Positions 52,701-59,700 of a stretch of DNA of 64,000 nucleotides are shown here, piece after piece; position 1 is the stretch's first letter; every line of letters begins with the position of its first letter. Made by a program: the position numbers and the translations under genes. A model generated the notes under the pieces. It did not search any database. It saw nothing but the letters and a program-made list of their open reading frames with translations, and was not told the origin of the DNA. Source of the DNA: Hepsetus odoe (lineage: Eukaryota > Chordata > Actinopteri > Characiformes > Hepsetidae); the NCBI GenBank assembly GCA_017165825.1, contig CM029378.1, positions 14,900,748 through 14,964,747 of the forward strand. Reading direction: 5' to 3'.

Positions 52701-54423
52701 ACCACCTCCACTTGTTGCCTAATAAGGATAAAAGGGTAAAACACTCAAACATGGCATCATATTTTATCTGAATCTGCATATTACTGAACTACACCTGATT
52801 TTACAGCAGACCAAACCTGCACAAACGTCATGTAGACTTTGTCAACGTCAGGTCTCTCTTCTCTATCAACCTTTATACAAACAAAGTTGTCGCTCAGGAT
52901 CTTTCCAATCTCCTCATCTTCAAATGATTCTCTCTCCATTACATGACACCAGTGACATGTAGAGTAACCCACTGTGACAGAGGACAACGTACCGTGTAAA
53001 ATGGAAAGCTGACAAGATGACAGAAAGGGTTTCAGGTTTTCAAACGTGACTTATACACTTACCCGACAAGAAAATGGGCTTGTCATCACTTTTTGCTTTA
53101 TCAAAGGCTTCTTTGCCCCATGGGAACCTGAAACAAAATAAAAAGGTACACACAGACACGGCATTTAGCAGACATTCTTCACCAGAGTGACGGCCATTTG
53201 CTAATTATGGAGGCAGTCTCTCAGGGTCTTGGCTTGGGGACACAATGGAGGTACAGCGAGGAGTAGCATTTGAACCTTCAGCCTTTTGATCCTCAGGCAA
53301 GTAACCCACCACTAGACCACCACCAATAGATCCCTCTCTGGCATCTCTTTTGCTCAACCAACATTAAAGTTGTTAACACGGAAATGAGAAAGTGATCATT
53401 TCATTATTTACTTTATCAAATGCATTGTTACATGAACATGCCATCGACAGAGCAGGAAAGTTTATTCGGTCAGTAGGTGCTCACCAGTCGACAGGGTTGT
53501 GCGCATGCTGCAGTAGATACGGTGACCGTTCTTTGCTCAGACGATTTGTGTGTTTTGATGGCCTGTCCTGTTTATCGCTCCCGGACGCCATGCTGAAGCA
53601 GGATGCTCCGGACGCCCTGGTCCAAAAGAGGAGGATGATCAGAGTTTGACTCGGATGAAAGTGCAAGCCCTGATTAGACAGCACCAGTTAGAAAGAGCCA
53701 GAAAAGCAAATGCCCATGAAGTTTAGCTTCAAGCTTCTCAAAATCCTGCAGCATCAAACGCCATGCATGAGAAAGAACATCAGATCTGACTTCTTCTTAC
53801 AAACAGATCAGTAAACAGTAAACAGCTGACCTGCTGTGTGGCTGCTAAACTTCTGAGACAGACTGACAAGGCAAGCTACCTAGCAGTTTAGCTAATCTCT
53901 AAGCCAGACTGCACTTCATGCTGTTTCACTAGCTGTCAGTGTGTTAACGGGATAAACATAAGGGCTTTTCGACGTTTGGTTGTTGGGGGTCACTTCAGCT
54001 CTCCTGCCCGACAGTTTAGTGCACGTGCCCTTCAAGCCGGCTGGGAAGCTGCGTTTGTTTACATCAGGCAGCACTGGGGTAAAGTGACATTTGTAAGCTA
54101 GCTAGCCCTCCGAGCTCTCACACTGAGCACTCAAAGCAGGGTTTAAGTAGCGTTCCAATTGGCTACATAACTCTTTCATCAGGAAATCCCAAACAGCCCG
54201 TGGGCGAGCTCTGTGTTTACCTGAAGCTGCCCTGAGAAGAGCTGAAGCTCACAAGTTTAGGGCAGCTGTCACTGTCGTGCGTGGGCGTGGGTTCAGAGCT
54301 GCGTCGGTTAAACAAACTACGACTACGGGCTCTGTCTTTTCTCAGGAACGCGCCACTGAACAGCCGGGAAGGCCCGAATCGTCTGCTTGACGTGGGGGAG
54401 CGCGTCCAGATCAGCCTGAGCAT
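22562..54423 (-). CDS. spata20: Spermatogenesis-associated protein 20 (DUF255/thioredoxin-like), 16 coding exons
   Basis: Vertebrate member of the YyaL/DUF255 family, whose function is unknown: a thioredoxin-like N-terminal domain joined to an alpha-helical six-hairpin-type barrel. Coding exons in order: 54423-54221, 53616-53485, 53127-53063, 52971-52817, 52718-52575, 52349-52148, 52004-51874, 51691-51587, 48540-48466, 48003-47791, 47647-47455, 45913-45745, 40219-40011, 38058-37859, 37332-37252, 22732-22562 (TGA at 22564-22562). The sum is 2448 nt, 815 residues plus stop; human is about 786. Every junction is GT-AG and in frame. Hallmarks: LLQHAHNPVDW, GYSTCHWCHVM (Cys139/Cys142), KVDREERPDVDKVYM, GGWPMSVWLTP, EYGGFREAPKFPTP, HVPHFEKMLYDQAQLA, GGFYSAQDADS, HLDSKMLASWNG, DQDGAEPSANSVS, VLILADG. 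The gene appears intact. The residue count assumes the longer exon 2; the shorter acceptor gives 807. Confidence 0.96.
24957..25190 (+). mobile_element. Family-B SINE in spata20 intron 15
   Basis: Starts GGCAGCGGTGGCGTGGTGGT, B-box GGGTTTGATTCCC; lacks the TGAGGTACCCTTGAGCAAGG block, so it has an internal deletion; ends TCACTTTCACTTTCAC. It follows a short ACAACAAGAC tandem run at about 24914-24955. Confidence 0.85.
26299..26319 (+). repeat. (TA)n microsatellite beside the assembly gap
   Basis: TA run of about ten units just before the N gap; it probably caused the assembly break, since another TA run resumes at 26723. Confidence 0.85.
26334..26722. other. Assembly gap (389 N)
   Basis: Unknown bases; true length may differ. 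It lies inside spata20 intron 15, so the coding model is not affected unless an extra exon is hidden here. Confidence 0.99.
26729..27259 (+). mobile_element. Foldback mariner-type MITE, copy 2
   Basis: Same structure as the copy at 17075, with few differences along its length. Starts CAGTACTGTGCAAAAGATTT after TA; the last 25-30 bp of its right end are replaced by a (GA)n run at 27260-27279. Confidence 0.85.
27260..27279 (+). repeat. (GA)n microsatellite replacing a MITE end
   Basis: About ten GA units begin exactly where the mariner end should read TAAAACTTTTGCACAGTACT. Confidence 0.85.
28849..28925 (+). repeat. Short fragment of a dispersed fish repeat
   Basis: AAACCAGGGCTGCCCAATCG followed by TTTCAACCCTAACGAAATAC resembles a common fish repeat with GGGCTGCCCAA and CAACCCTAA landmarks. 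Too short to classify. Confidence 0.35.
32204..32375 (+). mobile_element. Family-A SINE, strongly decayed
   Basis: Head GGAGGTGGTCGTCTAGACAA, body GAGCAAGACCTTTAACCTCA and tail GTCACTCTGGGTCAGAACGT; the tail stem-loop is broken by substitutions. An old copy. Confidence 0.75.
33191..33620 (-). pseudogene. Tc1-like transposase remnant, unreadable
   Basis: Left edge AGTGAGCAAAAGTATTGGAA resembles a Tc1-like terminus, and GTTCAGATGAAGTGACTGAC on the + strand is the reverse of the usual PDLNP-coding stretch. Many stops and gaps; no right end was found. Confidence 0.55.
34505..34528 (+). repeat. (GT)12 microsatellite
   Basis: Perfect GT run in spata20 intron 15. Confidence 0.95.
35985..36012 (+). 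repeat. (GA)n microsatellite
   Basis: GA run broken once by GT, in spata20 intron 15. Confidence 0.9.
37252..40219 (-). other. spata20: spata20 exons 13-15: C-terminal helical-barrel part
   Basis: Exon 13 (40219-40011) encodes TSPIAGFLDDYAFVVCGLLD; exon 14 (38058-37859) DQDGAEPSANSVSTRNLLRL; exon 15 (37332-37252) IIICGTPDAEDTASLIACVN through LFLPYK. Introns 13 (38059-40010) and 14 (37333-37858) show no other gene. The pyrimidine tract of the exon 15 acceptor is made of a CTTT/CTTG microsatellite (37337-37386). Confidence 0.92.
37337..37386 (+). repeat. (GAAA/GCAA)n microsatellite at spata20 exon 15 acceptor
   Basis: GAAA and GCAA tetramers on the + strand; on the gene strand this is CTTT/CTTG directly before the cag acceptor of exon 15 (37332), so it is the polypyrimidine tract itself. 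Confidence 0.92.
41252..41500 (+). mobile_element. Family-B SINE, member of an inverted pair
   Basis: Starts CGTGGCAGCAGTAGCCCAGT, B-box GGGTCCGAATCCCC, body TTGAGCAAGGTACCGTTCCC, ends AGTCACTTTCATTT. The opposite-strand partner begins 280 bp further on. Confidence 0.85.
41780..42012 (-). mobile_element. Family-B SINE, inverted partner
   Basis: On the - strand runs GGAGCAGTGGTTGCCTAGTG, B-box GGATTCAAATCTC, CTCGAGCAAGGTACTGTCAC and ends near TTAGTCACTTTT. Opposite orientation to the copy at 41252. Confidence 0.85.
42212..42360 (+). repeat. Unassigned 150-bp block, copy 1
   Basis: Shares GAGTGTTTGATTTGGCTCTT and, in the same order, ACTTTAAT, GGAGGAA, GGATGAAAT, AAGTG and AATCAGCAG with the block at 43565. 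No terminal repeats or reading frame. Confidence 0.8.
43565..43712 (+). repeat. Unassigned 150-bp block, copy 2
   Basis: Diverged direct copy of 42212-42360 in the same intron; matched landmarks begin CCCTTG and GAGTGTTTGATTTGGCTCTT and end AATCAGCAG plus GCT. Confidence 0.8.
44242..44270 (+). repeat. A11-G18 homopolymer junction
   Basis: Eleven A followed directly by eighteen G on the + strand. G runs this long are rare, may fold as a G-quadruplex and are error-prone in sequencing, so the length is uncertain. Confidence 0.85.
45745..48540 (-). other. spata20: spata20 exons 9-12: central helical-barrel part
   Basis: Exon 9 (48540-48466) gives VSRERFFADVALDVLQYVSR; exon 10 (48003-47791) GGFYSAQDADS and HHYGVKDQGNVELEQ; exon 11 (47647-47455) DPHGELQGQNVLIVRYSVEL and HLDSKMLASWNG; exon 12 (45913-45745) GLMLSGFAQVGAVLGDKALL. 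All align with human SPATA20 in order without gaps that matter. Exon 9 is too short for simple open-frame searches and is supported by its splice sites (ctgtag| and aag|gtgtgc) and by homology. Confidence 0.92.
48770..50000 (-). mobile_element. Tc1-like element remnant in spata20 intron 8
   Basis: Ends CAGTGCACTCTATAATGTTT and CAGACATTATAGAAAC form imperfect inverted termini. Between them the - strand is a worn transposase gene, seen in pieces such as GCCTACCAGTGAATTCTTTC and TAACCTGGCCATCCTGTTTT, with stops and deletions throughout. Confidence 0.75.
50650..50838 (-). repeat. Family-C fragment joined to a partial family-B SINE
   Basis: 50650-50716 contains AACCTGGACAGGTCGCCAGC and CCATCGCAGGG of family C; 50717-50838 is the 5' half of a family-B SINE on the - strand, from GGGGCAGTGGTGGCCTAGTG to GGTGCCGTCCCCATCACG. 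The SINE tail is missing at the joint. Confidence 0.75.
51010..51248 (-). mobile_element. Family-B SINE in spata20 intron 8
   Basis: On the - strand GGGCAGCGGTGGCCTAGTGG, a mutated B-box (GGTTAGAATCCC), GGTACCATCCCTGTCCCTGT and a CACTGTGTGCTGTATTG end. Nearly full length. Confidence 0.85.
51587..53127 (-). other. spata20: spata20 exons 3-8: thioredoxin-like DUF255 domain and first helical part
   Basis: Six exons close together (introns 91-225 nt). They carry WFPWGKEAFDKAK, the CHWCH redox-like motif, the KVDREERPDVDKVYM strand, GGWPMSVWLTP with the thioredoxin-type cis-proline region, GGTYFPP, then EYGGFREAPKFPTP and GFHRYSTDSSWHVPHFEKML. In the family the CxxC-like pair resembles thioredoxins, but no redox activity is established for SPATA20. 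Confidence 0.93.
51703..51731 (+). repeat. (GAAA)n microsatellite at spata20 exon 8 acceptor
   Basis: Six to seven GAAA units; on the gene strand a (CTTT)n run ending 11-12 nt before the exon 8 acceptor (51692), so it supplies most of its polypyrimidine tract. Confidence 0.92.
53155..53328 (-). mobile_element. Family-A SINE in spata20 intron 2
   Basis: Decayed copy in gene-sense orientation: head TGGTGGTGGTCTAGTGGTGG, B-box GGTTCAAATGC, tail CACTCTGGTGAAGAATGTCT with a broken stem. It fills about half of the 357-bp intron and ends 28 nt before exon 3. Confidence 0.75.
53485..53616 (-). other. spata20: spata20 exon 2, with two in-frame candidate acceptors
   Basis: Encodes (RASGASCFS)MASGSDKQDRPSK followed by the family motif ERSPYLLQHAHNPVDW. 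Acceptors at gaccag|g (exon from 53616, after a good pyrimidine tract) and cttcag|c (exon from 53592) differ by 24 nt and both keep frame. The second ATG at 53591-53589 has strong context (A at -3, G at +4). The donor is gactg|gtgagc. Confidence 0.85.
54221..54423 (-). other. spata20: spata20 exon 1: start codon and presequence-like N-terminus
   Basis: ATG at 54423-54421 (AGGATGC, purine at -3) opens MLRLIWTRSPTSSRRFGPSR, rich in Arg, Ser and Leu and free of acidic residues for more than 30 positions. That is what a mitochondrial import signal looks like. The donor is cttcag|gtaaac at 54221/54220, phase 2. The reading frame extends further upstream only through a GTG codon, so the first ATG was taken. 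The N-terminus is not conserved with human, as expected for a presequence; mitochondrial location is inferred. Confidence 0.8.
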
Positions 54424-54493
54424 CCTAAACACTGCAGTCCAGCCTTGAGCGCCAACACGGGCACCGGCGACGCCACTGCAATTCACTCTTCCG

Positions 54494-54507
54494 CCACGAG
54501 GGGCCGC
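54494..54507 (+). promoter_or_regulatory. Second CTCF-like motif, spata20 side
   Basis: CCACGAGGGGCCGC, the same orientation as the site at 55073 but with a weaker core (GGCC instead of GGGC). It lies about 70 bp upstream of the spata20 ATG, probably in its 5' UTR or at its start site. Confidence 0.35.
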
Positions 54508-55031
54508 CGTTCACCAAGACCCGCCTCACGAAAGACCTGCTCCGAGTCCTGCCTCGTCCCAAACTGCACACTACCGCACTAGCGGGGGGAAAATAGCACA
54601 ATAGGACACGGCCGTTAGCGGAGCATTCTGTATTGTAATATGTCAAGTATTGAAGTGTGTTTTTGGGACGCGACCTGTCCCATAAACTTGACTAAAAGAC
54701 AGTGTTTTATACAAAAAATGAATATAAAAATGTAGAAAAATTTATTTATATAGACAACGTAGTCTATAAACCCGCTTTTACCCTCAAATTAATTATTTAA
54801 GATCTGAATAAACCCATTGATACATTAAAAAATATATACTTTATTGAAACAGTGGGAATTCTTTGAATGAACAAAAATGCTAAAGCGTTGCTAACATTGT
54901 TTAAATAAATATTTGTAGGGAAAAATACATTTTAAAAGATTATTAAAGTATTTTCTTAACTTTCTTAGCTATTGTCTTATAGAGAGTTGTTATAATTTAA
55001 TCCACGGTGTTCCGTACTGAGTTATATTTTG

Positions 55032-55039
55032 TATAAAAG
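55032..55039 (+). promoter_or_regulatory. dhx8: TATA-like box upstream of dhx8
   Basis: TATAAAAG, 135 bp before the dhx8 ATG, in a position that would put transcription start near 55062-55068. Housekeeping helicase genes usually lack TATA boxes, so this may be chance. Confidence 0.3.
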
Positions 55040-55072
55040 AAACTTTTTCGGGAGCTTGTAAGCGGGATATGT

Positions 55073-55086
55073 CCACAAGGGGGCGC
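55073..55086 (+). promoter_or_regulatory. CTCF-like motif at dhx8 5' end
   Basis: CCACAAGGGGGCGC, one position away from the vertebrate CTCF core CCA(C/G)(C/T)AG(G/A)(G/T)GGC(G/A)C. It lies about 80 bp upstream of the dhx8 start codon. Confidence 0.6.
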
Positions 55087-55126
55087 CGGAAAAAAGTACT
55101 GCACAAAAAGTAAAAGTCCTGCTTTT

Positions 55127-55134
55127 ACTTCCGG
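55127..55134 (+). promoter_or_regulatory. dhx8: ETS-like site ACTTCCGG in dhx8 5' leader
   Basis: ACTTCCGG is a core ETS/GABP site, common at or just after start sites of housekeeping genes. It lies 33 bp before the chosen ATG. Confidence 0.4.
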
Positions 55135-55166
55135 TGTTCATGACAACAACAGAGGAACAGGCGAAG

Positions 55167-56724
55167 ATGGTGGACGTCGGAGAAGATGAGCTTAAAAAGC
55201 TTGAATACCTGTCTTTGGTGTCCAAAGTTTGCACTGAACTCGATAACCACTTGGGAATCAGTGACAAGGACCTCGGTAAGCCAAGAGAAGAGAAGAGAAG
55301 AGAAACGGAGAGAAACGGAGAGAAACGGAGAGGTGGCGCGGCTCGGGGTGGATGCTGTTTTGGCCTTGAGGCGCAGACGCGCTTCACTCTCGCTTTAACC
55401 GGTTTTTTTGCTGGACTTGACGCTAAAGCTTAGCCCCACTGTCTCACTTGTCTGAGAGTGTGTAATGTGTTTGTCAGCAGCTGAAAACAAGCCGTATAAA
55501 CGCTTGTTCAGTTATGTTGCTAGTCGTGAGCGTGGCTAGTTACTGTAGCGGTGTGGTTCTGACTTCACCACCTGCTTTCGGCTAGATTCGCCTCTTCCAG
55601 CCAAACGTGGCGCTTATTTAAATCATTTTAAACGTCCAACAGAACAACATTGTTGCATGTGGTCCTAACTATTCAGTTAGTACCAACTGAATAATCGACT
55701 CCACTCTATTGTACCCCTTGTCTTGGCTGTTAATTCGCTGTTTATTTTACAATTTTTAAGGGTCTGACTTTCCACACTGCTTTAGTGTCAGTCTAATGAA
55801 GATCAAGTCTCTTGTTTTACTGTCTTTGACCTGGTAAAGTCAGTTTAGTTTCTAAAAGTATCCAGAAAGAGAGAGCTGATCAAAGTCTTCAGTACTGCAG
55901 CTAACCCCAATGCTGATGTTGTTTACAGCGGAGTTTGTCATAAGTCTTGCTGAAAAAAATCCGACATTTGATGGATTCAAGTCAGTACTGCTTAAAAATG
56001 GAGCGGAGTTTACAGTAAGTGTTGTGCTGTAATAATTTTTTATTTGCTGACTGGATCTTTCTGAATGTGTGTATGGTGGAGAAAAATCAAGAATATTCAA
56101 TTATCTGACAATGTTATAGAAGAAACTGCATTGCTGTTGAATCTGAAAAGCAAAAAATGACTACCATGCAATTCTGCATCATAAAATAATTTCTTTTGTT
56201 AAACGTATTTGTGGGTTTACTGGTTCATTTTGCTCTGTCTTTTAATTTCCACAGGACTCACTCATTGGCAACTTACTCCGTCTCATTCAAACCATGCGTC
56301 CACCACCGAAAGCCTCCACCAGTAAAGGTTTGTAATGAAGTGACTAGAATAAGTAGTTTTCTTTGAGCTTATTAAGATGATTGTTATAGATTACTACAAG
56401 ATTACTGGGATTTTCATTTGTTTCTTCCAAATGTCACGCAGGGTGTGAGCCTGCTGTCAAACAAAAGAGTGAGAAAGACAAATTGAAGGAGTTGTTTCCT
56501 GCCTTATGTAGACCAGACAATCCCAACACTAGAGTAAGACATTGTTCCTTTTTTTAAACTGACTGTGTTTGATATGGGACCAGAGAACATTCTTAATATT
56601 CTGTCCTCTTTAACTAGACCATGCTGGATGAAGATGACGTTAAGGTTGCCGCTGATGCAATGAAAGAGCTGGAAATGTTTATGCCCAGTGCCTGTGGGAC
56701 TGACTCAAAGAGTAGCAAGAAAAG
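55167..56724 (+). other. dhx8: dhx8 exons 1-5: N-terminal helical domain
   Basis: Encodes residues 1 to about 155, beginning [20 protein letters not shown] and running through [11 protein letters not shown] and [11 protein letters not shown] to an acidic [10 protein letters not shown] segment. These strings match vertebrate DHX8 almost residue for residue. The extreme N-terminus before KLEYL is shorter than in human, which accounts for the 8-residue offset seen later at the Walker and DEAH motifs. Exons are small (73-109 nt). Intron 1 (55276-55928) starts with a short purine-rich tandem repeat. Confidence 0.93.
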
Positions 56725-59700
56725 GTGGGGGGGGTGATGTTTCCATCTTTGTCAACAACATGCTGTGGATTTTTAAAGCAAAAATTACTTGAAATGACAT
56801 CTGGATGGGAAAATACAGACATACCGTTTAACCTGCATGTCTTAAACACCAAGTGTAACCATTTTAAATTGTCAATTGATGTGAAAAACCTTTTAGAATA
56901 CAAGTGATTGGAGGTATTATGAAGTTAATGAAAGTATGTTGTTCTAAGACTTTTTATTAAAAATAAATAAATAAATTAACGCAAGTGAAAGCTTTAAGAC
57001 AATGGCAATGCTATAAGAAGCAAGATATTTATCTTGGCCAGTTATTCATTGAAATTAATACTGAAACGTTCCATCATCATCCCATAAATATCTATTGGAG
57101 TTTTGATAAAATGTGACTTGTGTGGTGCACTGTATAGTTTTACAGTATAGTTTATTCTATAATCTCTCAAAATTATGCCGTAATTATGAAAAAACAGTAT
57201 CTTTTGGAAGAAATCTTTTTTTATTATTATTGCAAAAATTATTACAAATTTATGTGATGTAATGTTCAGATCTGAGGCTTCAGCCGGTAGCAGCAAGAAG
57301 AGTCGGAGGAGCAGGAGTCGGAGTAGAGACAGAGACCGGGACAGAGACAGAGACCGAGACCGGGACCGAGACCGGGACAGGAGGAAACGCCACCGCTCTC
57401 GTTCCCGCTCTCGCTCAAAATCACGTTCTCCAGAAAGAGAGAGAAGGCGCAGGAGTCGCTGGCATTCCCGCAGCAGGTCTAGGAGTCCTGGCCGAGGAGA
57501 CAGAGAGAAGGGCTCGGACCGCTGGAAAGACAAACACGTGGACCGTCCACCCCCAGAAGAGCCTTCAGTGGGTGACATCTACAATGGCAAAGTCACCAGC
57601 ATCATGCAGTTTGGCTGCTTTGTTCAGCTAGAGGGGCTCAGGTCAGCCATAATGATGGGATGCATTCTGTTGGAGAATAAGATTTTTATTTTATTAATTT
57701 TTATTAAGATTGTTTCTGTCGGATGCATTTAAAATAAACGTGAAGGAGATTTTATCTTAATTGCTTGCTGAGATGAGATCTTACGCTCTTTTTATTTGAC
57801 CTCTTTGTTAAAAGGAAACGTTGGGAAGGACTGGTTCACATCTCTGAGCTTCGAAGAGAGGGCAGAGTTGCTAACGTAGCAGACGTGGTCAGCAAAGGTC
57901 AAAGAGTGAAGGTCAAAGTGTTGTCCTTCACAGGTTCCAAAACCAGCTTAAGTATGAAGGTCAGTAGAAAGATGATAAATGCAAGATATATGTTTATCAA
58001 CAGCCAGACCTCACAGATGACTTTGTGCTGATGGTAGGTTGTGCATGTCTTTGTCAGGATGTTGATCAGGACACAGGCGAAGACTTGAACCCCAACAGGC
58101 GGAGGAATGTTGGGGGAGAGGGTCAGGAAGAATCGGCCATGAGGAACCCAGACAGACCCACTAACCTCAACTTGGGTCATGCTCCTGAGGTGGAGGATGA
58201 CACACTAGAACGCAAGAGACTAACCAAGATCTCTGATCCTGAGAAATGGGAGATCAAACAAGTATGCATTCATTCAAGTTTTTTTTTTTACATAGATATA
58301 GAATATAGAATTTGCTATTGATATTGCATTTGCTATGGTTTATTTGCTGTGTTTGTTTTCTAATTTCATAATGAGGCTGAGACTTAAATGTGGCCAGTTT
58401 GAGTAACGTCGCTGCCTCTAGATTATTTTCATAGTGAGAACTTGCTTTAATCATTGTATAGGTTGTTTATTAAATAATTAACTTTCTGTTCCTAGATGAT
58501 TGCAGCCAATGTGCTTTCCAAAGAAGAGTTCCCAGACTTTGATGAGGAAACGGGGATCTTGCCTAAAGTTGATGATGAGGAAGGTAAGCTGGAATATCTG
58601 CTTCATTATTTGCTGATTTTTTTTTTTGTTTGTTTGTTTTTTTGAGGATTGCTTGACATTTTTGTTTCTCAGATGAGGACCTAGAGATTGAACTTGTGGA
58701 AGAGGAGCCACCTTTCTTGCGTGGACACACTAAACAGAGCATGGATATGAGCCCTGTGAAAATAGTGAAGGTCATTATAAAAATCTTTTAGATCATGCAA
58801 GCTGTCAAAAGCTTGGGAAATGTGGGTAGCTGGTCCTTAATTGCTTGTCTTTCATCATCTCTTTCAGAATCCCGATGGATCTCTTTCCCAGGCAGCCATG
58901 ATGCAAAGTGCTCTGGCTAAAGAGAGACGGGAAGTAAAGCAGGCTCAGCGAGAGGCAGAGATGGACTCCATTCCCATGGGCCTCAACAAACACTGGGTGG
59001 ACCCTCTACCTGATGGTATGCTCTTGTCTCTTGTTTTTCTTCCTTATTGTGGTTTCAGTCTTCATTAATTCAGGTAGATGACTGTGTCGATTTAAGAATG
59101 CATGAAACATCCTGTTGTGTGTGGGTTTTTTGTTTGTTTTTATTTATTTATTTATTTATTTATTGTGTTACTTTCCTGCATGTTATTCTTAAAGATGTTT
59201 ATTGCATAATTATGTGAACCAGACCTCTCTAGCCTGAGAGACCTCTCTGTGGCTGATGGCCATCTGGTTTCCTGCACCCTTTTAAAAGGGCGGATGTAGC
59301 TTAGCTGCAGTTATCTTTGCTCCCTATATGCCCTCTGGCTTGGCAAAAGTGTATCATGTTAGTCGCTCAATAAATGCACTTTCCTTTCACTCCACACACT
59401 AACCAACACCACCATCCCCCTTGTCTGCAACACGCACCGCACAGCTGATGGAAGGCAGATTGCAGCAAACATGAGAGGCATCGGCATGATGCCTAATGAC
59501 ATCCCAGAGTGGAAGAAACACGCCTTTGGTGGCAATAAGGCCTCGTACGGGAAGAAGACACAGCTGTCCATCATTGAGCAGAGAGAGAGTCTGCCTATCT
59601 ACAAGCTCAAAGAGCAGCTCATTCAGGTCTGTACTTTACTGAGAATAGTGCTGAAGCTTCATCACTGCTTCTTTTAAAAAAAAAAAAAAAAAAAAAAAGC

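Larger units (their letters stand above)
54424..55166. promoter_or_regulatory. Shared intergenic promoter region of spata20 and dhx8
   Basis: Only 743 bp separate the two start codons of this divergent pair, so both promoters must lie here or in the first exons. The spata20 side (about 54221-54560) is visibly rich in CpG; the middle (54660-54960) is A+T-rich; the dhx8 side becomes G+C-rich again from 55060. It contains CTCF-like, ETS-like and TATA-like motifs listed separately. Transcription start sites are not visible from sequence. Confidence 0.7.

Noticed and set aside
55134..55433. 99-codon reading through dhx8 exon 1 into intron 1
   Set aside because: Homology to DHX8 stops at the gtaagc donor (55276); the remainder is the purine repeat of the intron.
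57042..57578. 178-codon open frame on the - strand opposite dhx8 exon 6
   Set aside because: It mirrors the Arg/Asp/Ser repeat of the coding strand and continues into intron; no protein-like content of its own.
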